A program made the position numbers and the translations under genes. DNA of 64,000 nucleotides from Caproiciproducens sp. CPB-2. Lineage in GTDB: Bacteria; Bacillota; Clostridia; Oscillospirales; Acutalibacteraceae. Each line of letters begins with the position of its first letter. Position 1 is the stretch's first letter. This document shows positions 8,454 through 17,239 of the stretch, one piece after another. The stretch spans positions 496,001 to 560,000 of the forward strand of contig NZ_CP142860.1 of assembly GCF_036287215.1 (NCBI RefSeq), written 5' to 3'. The notes beneath the pieces are model-generated. The model saw only the letters and a program-made list of their open reading frames with translations, made no database searches and was not told where the DNA came from.

Positions 8454-9301
8454 ATGTTTCCTCTGAAAAAGCGCTCCAGAAAGCGACAAAATAATATCAT
8501 ACCGGGTTTTCGGCTTTCCATGGGGATCACCGTTACCATGCTCAGCCTGATTGTGCTGATCCCCCTGTGCTCGGTTTTTTAACCCTTTCGGGTACGACCT
8601 TCGCTGATTTCTGGCGGGTGGTCACCGACAAGCAGACGGTGGCCACCTATCGGGTGAGCCTGTCCTGCGCGGCCATTGCCGCCGTGGTCAACGCAGTCTT
8701 TGGAATTCTTCTCGCGTGGATTCTGACCCGTTATGAATTCCCGTTCCGGCGGGTGCTGGACGGCCTGATCGAACTGCCCTTCGCCCTGCCCACCGCGGTG
8801 GCCGGCATCTCGCTGACCACCCTGTATTCCGACAAAGGGTGGATCGGCCGGCTGTTTGACCGGATCGGCGTCAAAATTTCTTACACGACCGCCGGCATTG
8901 TGATTGCCATGATTTTTATCGGCATCCCCTTTGTGGTGCGCTCGATCCAGCCGGTGCTGGAAAAGCTGAACCCGCAGTACGAGGAAGCGGCCTTGGTGCT
9001 GGGTGCCAGCCGCTCCCGCATCTTTTTCAAGGTGGTGTTCCCGGAAATTCTGCCCGCCACACTGACCGGGTTCGGGCTGGCCTTTGCCCGCTGTATCGGG
9101 GAATACGGCAGCGTGGTGTTTATCGCGGGGAACATCCCCTATAAAACGCAGATCACACCGCTGATTATCATGAATAAGCTGGAGCAGTTCAACTACGCCG
9201 CCGCCACCTCCATCGCGCTGGTCATGGTTGTATTCGCCTTTATTCTGCTGTTCGGCATCAATCTGCTCCAGGCCAGAATCAATAAAATCGCAAGGGGGTA
9301 G
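8454..9301 (+). CDS. cysT: Sulfate ABC transporter permease CysT, with apparent frameshift in a T6 run
   Basis: Permease subunit of the sulfate importer. Reading from ATG 8454 (AGGGGGC ribosome site upstream) gives about 42 residues of a typical CysT start (IIPGFRLSMGITVTMLSLIVLIPLCSVF). It then hits TAA at 8580-8582. The rest of the protein continues in the -1 frame from about 8577 to 9301 (LTLSGTTFADFWRVVTDKQ... EYGSVVFIAGNIPYKTQITP). Seven T residues instead of six at 8575-8580 would join the two parts into a normal-length protein. The cause may be a sequencing/assembly error, a recent mutation or transcriptional slippage. A GTG at 8567 could start a shortened protein lacking part of the first membrane segment. 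Neighbours cysW and cysA are intact. Confidence 0.8.
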
Positions 9302-9306
9302 GACGG

Positions 9307-10116
9307 TTGAAACAGAAAATTGTCAAAGGAACGCTTATCCTGCTGGGAGGGACGTTTCTGGCCGTTATGCTGGTCCTGCCCCTCGCCACCGTGCTGGTCT
9401 ATGCCCTGCGGCAGGGCTGGGAGACCTTTTCCAGGTCCATCACCGACGAGTACGCGGTCAAGGCGCTGCAGCTGACTCTGCTGACGACCGGGATTACGGT
9501 CGTTGTCAACACGGTGTTCGGCATCTTCGCGGCCTGGACGATCACCAAATTCCGCTTTCGGGGAAAGCAGACGCTCACCACCCTGATCGACATTCCCTTC
9601 TCCATCTCGCCCGTCATCGCGGGGCTGGTATTCATTCTCGTGTTCGGGCGGATCGGATGGGCCTACCCGTTTTTGGAAGCGATGAATCTTAAAATTGTGT
9701 TTGCCGTGCCCGGCATTGTGCTGGCCACGATCTTTGTTACCTTCCCCTTTGTTTCCCGCGAGCTGATCCCTTTGATGCAGGCTCAGGGCAATGACGAGGA
9801 GGAGGCCGCCGCGCTGATGGGGGCCAAAGGCTTCTCCATTTTCCGCAGGGTCACTTTTCCCCATATCAAATGGGCGCTGTTATACGGCGTGATTCTCTGT
9901 ACCGCCCGGAGCCTGGGCGAATTCGGCGCAGTATCGGTGGTATCCGGACATCTGCGGGGCAAGACCAACACCCTCCCGCTTCATGTGGAGATTCTGTTCA
10001 ATGAATTCCAGCTGACGGCCGCCTTTGCCGTTTCCTCCATTTTGGTCCTGATCGCGGTAATCATCCTCATTCTGCGCAACATCGTAGAACACCGCATCAA
10101 GAGAGAAAAGAGGTAA
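9307..10116 (+). CDS. cysW: Sulfate ABC transporter permease CysW
   Basis: Second permease of the sulfate importer, 269 residues, with six predicted membrane segments and the coupling-loop region LMGAKGFSIFRRVTFPHIKWALLYG. The SLGEFGAVSVVSGHLRGKTNTLPLHVE stretch is diagnostic of CysW. Start is TTG 9307, five bases after the cysT stop, with an AAGGGGG ribosome site inside the end of cysT. Forms the membrane channel with CysT. Confidence 0.95.
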   Translation: MKQKIVKGTLILLGGTFLAVMLVLPLATVLVYALRQGWETFSRSITDEYAVKALQLTLLTTGITVVVNTVFGIFAAWTITKFRFRGKQTLTTLIDIPFSISPVIAGLVFILVFGRIGWAYPFLEAMNLKIVFAVPGIVLATIFVTFPFVSRELIPLMQAQGNDEEEAAALMGAKGFSIFRRVTFPHIKWALLYGVILCTARSLGEFGAVSVVSGHLRGKTNTLPLHVEILFNEFQLTAAFAVSSILVLIAVIILILRNIVEHRIKREKR

Positions 10117-10121
10117 GCAAT

Positions 10122-11180
10122 ATGTATGTGGAGCTTCAGAATATCAATAAAAAATTCGGCGGGTTTCAGGCGGCGGACAATGTCAGCTTTTCCATTGAAC
10201 AGGGCAAACTGATCGGGCTGCTCGGTCCTTCCGGCAGCGGAAAAACCACCCTTCTGCGCATCATCGCCGGGCTGGAAACGCCGGACAGCGGGACCATCAT
10301 CATCGATGGCCAGCGGGTAAACGACCTGCCCGCCAGCGAACGGGGGATCGGCTTTGTGTTTCAGAATTATGCGCTTTTTCGCTACATGACGGTGTTCGAC
10401 AACATTGCCTTTGGGCTTGAGGTGCAAAAGAAAGATAAAGCGTACATCAAAGAGAGGGTCGGGGAACTGATCCGGCTGATTGGGCTGGAGGGCCTGGAAA
10501 AGCGCCGCCCGCACCAGCTTTCCGGCGGACAGAAGCAGCGGGTGGCCTTTGCCCGCGCGCTGGCGCCAATGCCCCACCTGCTGCTGCTCGACGAACCTTT
10601 TGCCGCCATTGACGCCAAGGTCCGCAAGGAACTGCGCACCTGGCTGAGAGAGACCATCAACAAGGTGGGCATCACCAGCATCTTCGTCACCCACGACCAG
10701 GAGGAGGCGGTGGAGGTTGCGGATGAAATCATCATCACCAACAAAGGGCGGATCGAGCAGATCGGAACGCCGGCAGACATTTACAAGAATCCCGCCACCC
10801 CCTTTGCCTCAAAATTCATTGGGGAATCGATCGTCGTAGAAGATTACGGCAGGCTCCACGGGTTTGAAACCAATGAAGGCTATGCCACGGCCGTGCTCCG
10901 GCCCGAATTTGTGCAGGTCACGAAGGTGGATAAGGAGCTTTATCCCCACGCCTCGGAGCACGGGACGGTGGAGGACATTTTCTTTCGCGGCAATGTGCTG
11001 GAGCTGCGGGTGAACGTCGGCGGCATAAAGCTGATTGCCTACCGTTCTCTGGAGGACGACCCGTTCACCGTGGGCGAGGAGGTCAGCGTATTGATTTACC
11101 GGCTGTATCTCTATAACGACCGGCAGGTCCAGCTGGTGGAAAACGCATCCTTAAATAACGAACAGACATTTTACATTTAA
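10122..11180 (+). CDS. cysA: Sulfate ABC transporter ATP-binding protein CysA
   Basis: ATPase that powers the sulfate/thiosulfate importer; 352 residues. Walker A GPSGSGKTT, Q-loop, signature LSGGQKQR, Walker B LLLLDEP and the switch histidine (IFVTHDQEEA) are all present. Residues after about 235 form the C-terminal TOBE-type regulatory region found in CysA. Starts five bases after cysW with AAAGAGG upstream. Last gene of the operon; no strong terminator was seen directly after it. Confidence 0.95.
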   Translation: MYVELQNINKKFGGFQAADNVSFSIEQGKLIGLLGPSGSGKTTLLRIIAGLETPDSGTIIIDGQRVNDLPASERGIGFVFQNYALFRYMTVFDNIAFGLEVQKKDKAYIKERVGELIRLIGLEGLEKRRPHQLSGGQKQRVAFARALAPMPHLLLLDEPFAAIDAKVRKELRTWLRETINKVGITSIFVTHDQEEAVEVADEIIITNKGRIEQIGTPADIYKNPATPFASKFIGESIVVEDYGRLHGFETNEGYATAVLRPEFVQVTKVDKELYPHASEHGTVEDIFFRGNVLELRVNVGGIKLIAYRSLEDDPFTVGEEVSVLIYRLYLYNDRQVQLVENASLNNEQTFYI

Positions 11181-11294
11181 AGCCGCTTTTCCCCGCGAGC
11201 CGGAGGACTCCCGGCAGCAGCAAAAGTCCGGCCCGATGACCAGACCGGCACGGTTGAGCCGGTTGGCCAAAAGATTCTGTCGCAACGAAACTGT

Positions 11295-11344
11295 ACAAAA
11301 ATGCACCTTGATTTGGCTTATCATCAGCCGTTCCAAGGTGCATT
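11295..11344 (-). terminator. Terminator of the LacI-family gene
   Basis: AATGCACCTTG (11300-11310) and CAAGGTGCATT (11334-11344) form a perfect 11-bp stem. Read on the minus strand the stem is followed by TTTTTG. It lies about 70 bp past the minus-strand lacI stop and may partly serve cysA from the other side. Confidence 0.7.
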
Positions 11345-11412
11345 CCTGATTTTCAGGCGGTTTCTTTCGGAATCGATGTTACATTTCGGCGCTGTTGTAC
11401 GCGGGGAAAGAG

Positions 11413-12447
11413 TCAGATGCAGATTCCCGTGTTTAAATTTGCAACGCTCTCCCGGATCGCCAGTTTGTTCGGCAAAAAGATTTTCAAGGGCAGCTTGTGC
11501 CGTTTCTGGATTCTGTTGATGAGAATCTGCACCGCCACATTTCCCATTTCGACGATGGGCATCCCCACGGTAGTCAGCATGGGGGAAACGTATCCGGACA
11601 GTTCAATATTATCCATGCTGATGACGGAAAGCTGTTCCGGAACCTTGATTTTTGCCTCGGTAAAGCGGCGCAGGGCGGCGACTGCGACCATGTCGGTTGC
11701 GCAGAAAACGGCGGTGGGAAGCGGACTGGCTGTTCTGAGCAGATGTTCCGCCCCCTGATATCCTCCGGCTCCGTTTTGCGGACAGTTGCTGATCAGGCCT
11801 GCGGAGCAATCCAGCCCATGTTCGCGGAGCGTATCGAGATACGCCCGGTACCGGACCTCGTTTGCAATCTCGCCAATATAGCCGATTCGCCGGTGACCGC
11901 AGGAAATCAGGTGCTTCATCGCAATCTGCGTCGCCTCGTACCCGTCGCAGATGACCTGGTCGCAGCCGGCGGCGATGATGTTGCGGCCCACATAGACAAG
12001 GTTCCGATAGTGCTTTTCCAGAAAGCCGATATAGTCGCTGCCGAACCGTCCCAGCACAATGGCTCCGTCCGCTTTGAACAGCTCGATTTTTTCCGGCACG
12101 GTCGTTTTGATATCGAAAACCGAATAGGAGAGCCGCACGGGGTAGCCCCACTCCATCGCCTGTTGTTCGATGACCCTTGCGAGCTGCGCAAAAAAAGGAT
12201 CGTCGTCGATTGTTTTCGTTCTGCCCAAAATGCAGGCTACCGCGCCGGCAGGCGCTTTTTGCGCCCTCGTTCTTCCCTGCTTCAGCTCCCGGGCGCTCTG
12301 ATTGGGCGTGTAGCCCGTTTCCCTGATAATCGACCAGACCCGGTCCCGTACTTCCTTGCGGGCGAAGCTGTCGTCCGGGGAGTTGATAATCCGCGATACG
12401 GTTGAAACAGACACCCCGGCTTTTGCCGCGATTTCTTTTAATGTCAA
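11413..12447 (-). CDS. LacI-family transcriptional regulator between the sulfate uptake and reduction operons
   Basis: 344-residue LacI/GalR-type repressor. Residues 1-25 are the helix-turn-helix (TLKEIAAKAGVSVSTVSRIIN). The remainder is a sugar-binding-protein-like effector domain with ISCGHRRIGYIGE and LSVISMDNIELSGYVSPMLTTVGMP. The start is TTG 12447 with AAAGGAGGA six bases upstream. LacI proteins usually sense sugars, yet this one is flanked by sulfate uptake genes on one side and the divergent APS reductase operon on the other. The 8-7-8 inverted repeat in its own promoter also occurs before sbp, so it is a candidate regulator of the sulfur genes (inference). Effector unknown. Confidence 0.88.
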   Translation of the reverse strand: MTLKEIAAKAGVSVSTVSRIINSPDDSFARKEVRDRVWSIIRETGYTPNQSARELKQGRTRAQKAPAGAVACILGRTKTIDDDPFFAQLARVIEQQAMEWGYPVRLSYSVFDIKTTVPEKIELFKADGAIVLGRFGSDYIGFLEKHYRNLVYVGRNIIAAGCDQVICDGYEATQIAMKHLISCGHRRIGYIGEIANEVRYRAYLDTLREHGLDCSAGLISNCPQNGAGGYQGAEHLLRTASPLPTAVFCATDMVAVAALRRFTEAKIKVPEQLSVISMDNIELSGYVSPMLTTVGMPIVEMGNVAVQILINRIQKRHKLPLKIFLPNKLAIRESVANLNTGICI

Positions 12448-12468
12448 CTGGATTCCTCCTTTCTATAA

Positions 12469-12523
12469 ATACATATTAAAATTATATGTTTAATATAATA
12501 CCTGTTTTCCATCAGAATTGCAA
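12469..12523 (-). promoter_or_regulatory. lacI promoter with operator-like repeat
   Basis: On the minus strand TTGCAA (12523-12518) and TATTAT (12500-12495) are 17 bp apart. Over the expected start lies ATACATAT-N7-ATATGTTT (12469-12491), which differs by one base from a perfect repeat and copies the sbp arrangement. Confidence 0.6.
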
Positions 12524-12603
12524 GCGGAAAACCGGAAAACGTTTGCGCTGATTTGCGCTTTGAATTGTACAATTTTTTTGTGTAACGTTTGCGGAATTAG
12601 CGC

Positions 12604-12657
12604 TGGTTTTTTCCGCGGGCCCCGCGTATAATAAATAATACCATATTAAATATGTAT
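12604..12657 (+). promoter_or_regulatory. aprA operon promoter with half-operator
   Basis: A perfect -10 TATAAT (12627-12632) has only a weak -35 (TGGTTT, 12604-12609). Just downstream, ATACCATAT (12638-12646) and ATATGTAT (12650-12657) resemble the arms of the repeats before sbp and lacI but with a shorter spacer. Confidence 0.5.
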
Positions 12658-12674
12658 GTAAAGTAGGTGATAGG

Positions 12675-14348
12675 ATGGATTTGGAAATCAGAACGCTGGC
12701 CACGGATTTTCTGATTATCGGCGGCGGCACGGCGGGCTGTTACGCGGCGCTGACCTTCTGCGAAGCGTCCGGCGGCAGCGTACTGATCGCTGAGAAGGCG
12801 GACATCGAACGCAGCGGCTGTCTGGCTGCCGGAGTCAATGCCATCAACGCCTATATCGTACCGGGGAAAACGCCCCGGGATTATGTGGATTATGCCCGTG
12901 CGGACGCACAGGGGATCGTCCGGGGAGATCTTCTGCTGACCATGGCCGAAGGGCTGAATCGCACGGCTGCTAAAATGGAGTCCCTGGGGCTGACGATCCT
13001 GAAGGATCAGCAGGGACGGTATGCGGCCCGCGGCAGCCGCAATATCAAAATCAACGGCGAGAATATCAAGCCGATTTTAGCCGCAGCCGTTGCCGCTCAG
13101 CCGCGGATCACCGTGCTGAACCGGGTGAATGTGTTTGAGTACATCGTCAGGGACGGCCGGATTCTCGGAGCTTATGCAATCGGCGTCGACGAACCGGTGC
13201 TCTATGTGATTTCGGCCAAAGCCGTGCTTTGCGCCACCGGCGGCGCGGCGGGGCTGTACCGGCCCAACCACCCTGGGTTTTCCCGCCATAAAATGTGGTA
13301 TCCGCCTTTCAACACGGGCGCGGGTTACGCCATGGGCATTCTTTCCGGGGCGGAAATGACCACCTTTGAAATGCGCTTCATCGCTCTGCGCTGCAAGGAC
13401 ACCATTGCCCCGACCGGGACGCTGGCGCAGGGAGTGGGCGCGAAACAGATCAACGCGCTGGGCGAGGGATACGAGCAGAAATACGGCGTTACCACCTCCC
13501 AGCGGGTGCATGGCACGGTGATGGAAAATCTGGAGGGGCGCGGCCCCTGCTATCTGCGGACCGTGGGAATCACCAAGGAGCAGGATGAGGATCTGCAAAA
13601 GGCCTATCTCAATATGGCCCCCAGCCAAACCCTGCGGTGGCTGGAAAGCGGCCGGACGCCGGGCGTGCAGAATGTGGAGATCGAGGGCACCGAGCCGTAT
13701 ATCGTCGGCGGGCACACCGCCAGCGGATATTGGGTGGACACCAGCCGCGAAACCACGATCAAAGGCCTGTTCGCGGCGGGGGACGTGGCCGGAGGCTGCC
13801 CGCAGAAATACGTTACGGGCGCGTTTGTGGAGGGGGAGATCGCGGCGAGAGCGGCGGCAGCCTATATGGGCGATCAAACGGCCCCTCCCGACCGGGGCGG
13901 GGCCGAAGAAAAAAAGCGCTGGCTGGAGGGCTTCCTGAACCGCTCCGCGGCGCCGTACGGCACAGACGGGCTGGAAGAGGCCATGCAGTCCGCGATGGAC
14001 GAATACGCGGGCGGGATCGGTTCCCATTACCGCTATTCAGAGAAATCCCTGCGCATAGCCGCTGACAAAATCCGTGGGCTGGAACGGAAAACCGAACTGC
14101 TGGCCGCTCCGGAGATGCAGGAGCTGGTTTACATACTGGAACTGCGCGAGCGCCTTACGCTCTGCAAATCGGTGATCACCCACTTGGGGGCGCGCAGGGA
14201 AACCCGCTGGCACAGCTTTGCCGAGAATACCGATTACCCGGAAAGCGGCGCCGAATGGAATTGCTATGTCAATTCCCGGCTGGAAAACGGGCGGCTGAAC
14301 ATGATCTTCCGGCCGCTTGTGCGGGAGGAGGACGCGTATGAGCATTGA
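12675..14348 (+). CDS. aprA: Adenylyl-sulfate reductase subunit alpha (AprA-like flavoprotein)
   Basis: 557-residue FAD protein of the fumarate reductase/AprA superfamily, expected to reduce adenosine 5'-phosphosulfate to sulfite and AMP together with the ferredoxin-like AprB. The FAD-binding fold starts at DFLIIGGGTAGCYAAL, and further flavin contacts are at ERSGCLAAGVNAINAY and GLFAAGDVAGGCPQKYVTGAFVEGEIAA. Start ATG 12675 has AGGTGATAGG upstream. It overlaps aprB by 11 bases and is followed by ATP sulfurylase genes, which fixes its role in sulfate activation and reduction. Since no dissimilatory dsr genes or APS kinase follow, an assimilatory use is inferred. Confidence 0.88.
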   Translation: MDLEIRTLATDFLIIGGGTAGCYAALTFCEASGGSVLIAEKADIERSGCLAAGVNAINAYIVPGKTPRDYVDYARADAQGIVRGDLLLTMAEGLNRTAAKMESLGLTILKDQQGRYAARGSRNIKINGENIKPILAAAVAAQPRITVLNRVNVFEYIVRDGRILGAYAIGVDEPVLYVISAKAVLCATGGAAGLYRPNHPGFSRHKMWYPPFNTGAGYAMGILSGAEMTTFEMRFIALRCKDTIAPTGTLAQGVGAKQINALGEGYEQKYGVTTSQRVHGTVMENLEGRGPCYLRTVGITKEQDEDLQKAYLNMAPSQTLRWLESGRTPGVQNVEIEGTEPYIVGGHTASGYWVDTSRETTIKGLFAAGDVAGGCPQKYVTGAFVEGEIAARAAAAYMGDQTAPPDRGGAEEKKRWLEGFLNRSAAPYGTDGLEEAMQSAMDEYAGGIGSHYRYSEKSLRIAADKIRGLERKTELLAAPEMQELVYILELRERLTLCKSVITHLGARRETRWHSFAENTDYPESGAEWNCYVNSRLENGRLNMIFRPLVREEDAYEH

Positions 14349-14652
14349 AATTACCGCGGAAAGATGCATCGGCTGCGGGCGGTGCCGCAAAGTTTGCCCC
14401 GGCAGCCTGATCCGCCTGGACGGAACGGGGAAAGCGGCGATCCCGCGCCCCGAAAGATGCTGGGGGTGCGCCTCCTGCGTCAAGGAATGCCCGGTGCAGG
14501 CGATCGCCATGTTTCTGGGAGAAGATATGGGCGGCCTTGGCGGACGGCTTACCGTCCGGCGGGAAAACACCCTGCTGCACTGGACCGTCACGAACCCGGA
14601 CGGCAGCGCCAAAACCCTCACGGTGGACAGCCGCGATTCAAATAATTATTAG
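14338..14652 (+). CDS. aprB: Adenylyl-sulfate reductase subunit beta (AprB-like 2x[4Fe-4S] ferredoxin)
   Basis: 104-residue iron-sulfur protein partnering AprA. Two [4Fe-4S] motifs are complete: Cys10-x2-Cys13-x2-Cys16-x3-Cys20-Pro and Cys41-x2-Cys44-x2-Cys47-x3-Cys51-Pro. A C-terminal tail of about 50 residues follows, as in AprB, where it wraps the alpha subunit, but it is shorter than in sulfate reducers. GGAGGAGG lies upstream of ATG 14338 inside the end of aprA. Delivers electrons, probably from ferredoxin, to the AprA flavin. Confidence 0.87.
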   Translation: MSIEITAERCIGCGRCRKVCPGSLIRLDGTGKAAIPRPERCWGCASCVKECPVQAIAMFLGEDMGGLGGRLTVRRENTLLHWTVTNPDGSAKTLTVDSRDSNNY

Positions 14653-14663
14653 GAGTGAACTCC

Positions 14664-15560
14664 ATGCCACTGACGCACTTAGATAAACTGGAGGCCGAGG
14701 CCATCTATATTTTCCGGGAGGTAGCCGCGGAATGCGAGCGGCCGGTCATGCTCTATTCCATCGGCAAGGACTCGTCGGTCATGCTCCATCTGGCCCTGAA
14801 AGCCTTCTACCCCGAAAAACCGCCCTTTCCCTTTCTGCACATCGACACCAGCTGGAAATTTCACGAAATGATTGAATTCCGTGACAGACGGGCAAAGGAA
14901 CTGGGGATCAACATGCTGGTCTACCGCAATGAGGCCGCGATCGCTCAGGGAATCAACCCGTTCGACCACGGCGCGGCCTATACCGACATTATGAAAACAC
15001 AGGCGCTCAAAGACGCGCTGACCAAGTATCAGTTTACGGCGGCTTTTGGCGGCGGGCGGCGCGACGAGGAGAAGTCGCGCGCCAAGGAACGGATTTTTTC
15101 TTTCCACAACGAACATCATGCCTGGGACCCCAAAAACCAGCGGCCCGAAATGTGGAAGCTTTACAATACCCGGATCAACAAAGGCGAGAGCATGCGGGTA
15201 TTCCCCATTTCCAACTGGACGGAAAAAGATATCTGGCAATACATCCGCCGCGAAAATATTGAGATTGTGCCGCTGTATTTTGCCGCCGAGCGCCCGGTGG
15301 TGTACCGGGACGGCAATATCATCATGGTGGACGACGACCGGATGCGCCTGTTTCCGGGCGAAAAGCCGCAGATGAAAAAAGTGCGCTTCCGCACTTTGGG
15401 CTGTTACCCCCTCACCGGCGGGGTGGAATCCGAGGCCGACACGCTGGACGCGGTGATTGCCGAAACGCTCGCCGCCGTGACCTCCGAGCGTACCAGCCGG
15501 GTCATTGACAACGAAGAGGCGGGAAGCATGGAACGGCGCAAACGGGAGGGGTATTTCTAA
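14664..15560 (+). CDS. cysD: Sulfate adenylyltransferase subunit 2 CysD
   Basis: Small catalytic subunit of ATP sulfurylase; forms adenosine 5'-phosphosulfate from ATP and sulfate. 298 residues, the usual length, with the PP-loop of the PAPS reductase/ATP pyrophosphatase fold at [19 protein letters not shown] and conserved [23 protein letters not shown] segment (here [20 protein letters not shown]). Start is ATG 14664 with AGGAG 8 bases upstream; the in-frame GTG 14655 overlaps that ribosome site. Its TAA shares bases with the cysN ATG. Confidence 0.96.
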   Translation: MPLTHLDKLEAEAIYIFREVAAECERPVMLYSIGKDSSVMLHLALKAFYPEKPPFPFLHIDTSWKFHEMIEFRDRRAKELGINMLVYRNEAAIAQGINPFDHGAAYTDIMKTQALKDALTKYQFTAAFGGGRRDEEKSRAKERIFSFHNEHHAWDPKNQRPEMWKLYNTRINKGESMRVFPISNWTEKDIWQYIRRENIEIVPLYFAAERPVVYRDGNIIMVDDDRMRLFPGEKPQMKKVRFRTLGCYPLTGGVESEADTLDAVIAETLAAVTSERTSRVIDNEEAGSMERRKREGYF

Positions 15561-17173
15561 TGAGCAACGCGGAAAACGGACTTTTGAAATTTATTACCTG
15601 CGGCAGTGTGGACGACGGAAAATCCACTCTGATCGGGCATATTCTCTACGATTCCAAGCTGTTGTATACCGACCAGGAGCAGGCGCTGATCCTGGACAGC
15701 CAGGTGGGCAGCCGGGGAGGGAAAATCGACTACTCCCTCCTGCTGGACGGCCTGATGGCCGAGCGCGAGCAGGGAATCACCATTGACGTGGCCTACCGCT
15801 ACTTTACCACGGACCGGCGCAGCTTCATTGTGGCGGACACCCCCGGCCATGAGGAATACACCCGGAATATGGCGGTGGGGGCGTCCTTTGCCGACCTGGC
15901 GGTAATTTTGGTGGACGCCTCTCAGGGCGTGCTGGTACAGACCCGCCGTCACGCCCGGATCTGCGCCCTGATGGGCATCCGGTATTTTGTGTTCGCAGTG
16001 AACAAAATGGATTTGATCGGATATGATGCAAAACGTTTTACTGAAATTTCCGGGGAGATCGGAAAGCTCGAGGCGGAGCTGGGGCTGGAAAACGCGGTTA
16101 TCATCCCCGTTTCGGCCACTGAGGGCGACAATGTTACCCAACCTTCCGATACAATGGCGTGGTATCGGGGCGAGACCCTTTTGGAGCATCTGGAAACGGT
16201 GGACATTTCGGGCGGCGCGCCGGAAGCCGGGTTCTATATGCCGGTGCAGCGGGTCTGCCGCCCGGACCACAGCTTCCGCGGTTTTCAGGGGCAGATTGAA
16301 GCCGGAAAAGTCGCGGTCGGCGATCTGCTGACCGCCCTGCCCAGCGGCGAAACCGCGCTGGTCAAGTCGATTCATATCGCGGATAAACAGGCGGAGGAAG
16401 CGGTTCTGGGCCAGCCCGTCACCATTCAGATGGACCGAGAGGTGGATGTTTCGCGCGGCTGTGTGCTGGCCAGGAACGCCGAACTGAAAACGGCGAAATC
16501 CTTCTCGGCCACCCTGCTTTGGATGGATGACCAAAAGCTGGTTCCCGGAAAGGATTACTGGATCAAGCTGGGGACAAAGCTGCTCCCCGCCATTGTGACC
16601 GGAATCCGCCATAAGGTGGACGTAAACAGCGGCGCGCTGCTTTCCGCCAGCTCGGTTACCAAAAATGAAATCGTCCGGTGCGAGATTGTGCTTTCCGAAC
16701 CGGCGGTGCTGGATGAATTCCGTCTGCACAAAACGCTGGGCGAGCTGATTTTAATCGACCGGATCACCCACGCCACAGCCGCCTGCGGCGTCATCGAGGC
16801 TGCGGGGGACGGAAAGCGGGACGGCGTTTTCCTGCGCGACGGTTCCGACAAGCTGAAAATCAACCTTTTCGACCGTTTTTACTATCATGCGGACGTCCAT
16901 ACCGTTCTGCGGCACAGCCCTTCTCCGGTCACCTATGCAAAGGGGGACGCGCTGCCCCTGCAGAGCGGAGCCTTCGCATATCCTCCCGATTTCGACCTGG
17001 CGTCCGACTTTGGCTTTGCCAACATCCGGGGCGGCGTTTTTGCCGGGTTTGGTCCGCGTGAACGCCGATACCCCCTGCTGGACGCAAACGGCATTGAATT
17101 GGAAACCAACCCGCCGCGGGACTTTGGAAAGTACCGCAGGGTGATGGTTTGGGAGAAAGATTATGAGATTTGA
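15560..17173 (+). CDS. cysN: Sulfate adenylyltransferase subunit 1 CysN (GTPase) with atypical C-terminal tail
   Basis: Regulatory GTPase subunit that drives ATP sulfurylase. The EF-Tu-like G domain shows SVDDGKSTLIG (G1), ADTPGHEEYTRNM (G3) and NKMD (G4), followed by two beta-barrel domains to about residue 430. Unlike E. coli CysN (475 residues) the protein runs to 537. The extra roughly 100 residues (from HTVLRHSPSPVTYAKGD to the end) are not an APS kinase: no P-loop is seen there. I do not recognise this tail. Absence of a CysC kinase fits direct reduction of APS by AprAB. Overlaps the cysD stop by one base. Confidence 0.93.
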   Translation: MSNAENGLLKFITCGSVDDGKSTLIGHILYDSKLLYTDQEQALILDSQVGSRGGKIDYSLLLDGLMAEREQGITIDVAYRYFTTDRRSFIVADTPGHEEYTRNMAVGASFADLAVILVDASQGVLVQTRRHARICALMGIRYFVFAVNKMDLIGYDAKRFTEISGEIGKLEAELGLENAVIIPVSATEGDNVTQPSDTMAWYRGETLLEHLETVDISGGAPEAGFYMPVQRVCRPDHSFRGFQGQIEAGKVAVGDLLTALPSGETALVKSIHIADKQAEEAVLGQPVTIQMDREVDVSRGCVLARNAELKTAKSFSATLLWMDDQKLVPGKDYWIKLGTKLLPAIVTGIRHKVDVNSGALLSASSVTKNEIVRCEIVLSEPAVLDEFRLHKTLGELILIDRITHATAACGVIEAAGDGKRDGVFLRDGSDKLKINLFDRFYYHADVHTVLRHSPSPVTYAKGDALPLQSGAFAYPPDFDLASDFGFANIRGGVFAGFGPRERRYPLLDANGIELETNPPRDFGKYRRVMVWEKDYEI

Positions 17174-17175
17174 CA

Positions 17176-17199
17176 CAAATCCGCCGTACGGCGGATTTG
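17176..17199 (+). other. Intra-operon perfect palindrome after cysN
   Basis: A 24-bp perfect palindrome (arms CAAATCCGCCGT and its complement) begins two bases past the cysN stop. There is no T tract, so it is probably an mRNA-stability or processing hairpin rather than a terminator. It sits in the only sizeable gap (66 bp) between cysN and the sulfite reductase gene. Confidence 0.6.
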
Positions 17200-17239
17200 G
17201 TGGAGCGATTCCCAAAATACAAGAAAGCGGTGATTTTGA

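Noticed and set aside
12675..14348. Fumarate reductase flavoprotein or L-aspartate oxidase
   Set aside because: The fold is shared, but linkage to a two-cluster AprB-like ferredoxin and ATP sulfurylase, and the overall sequence, fit AprA better.
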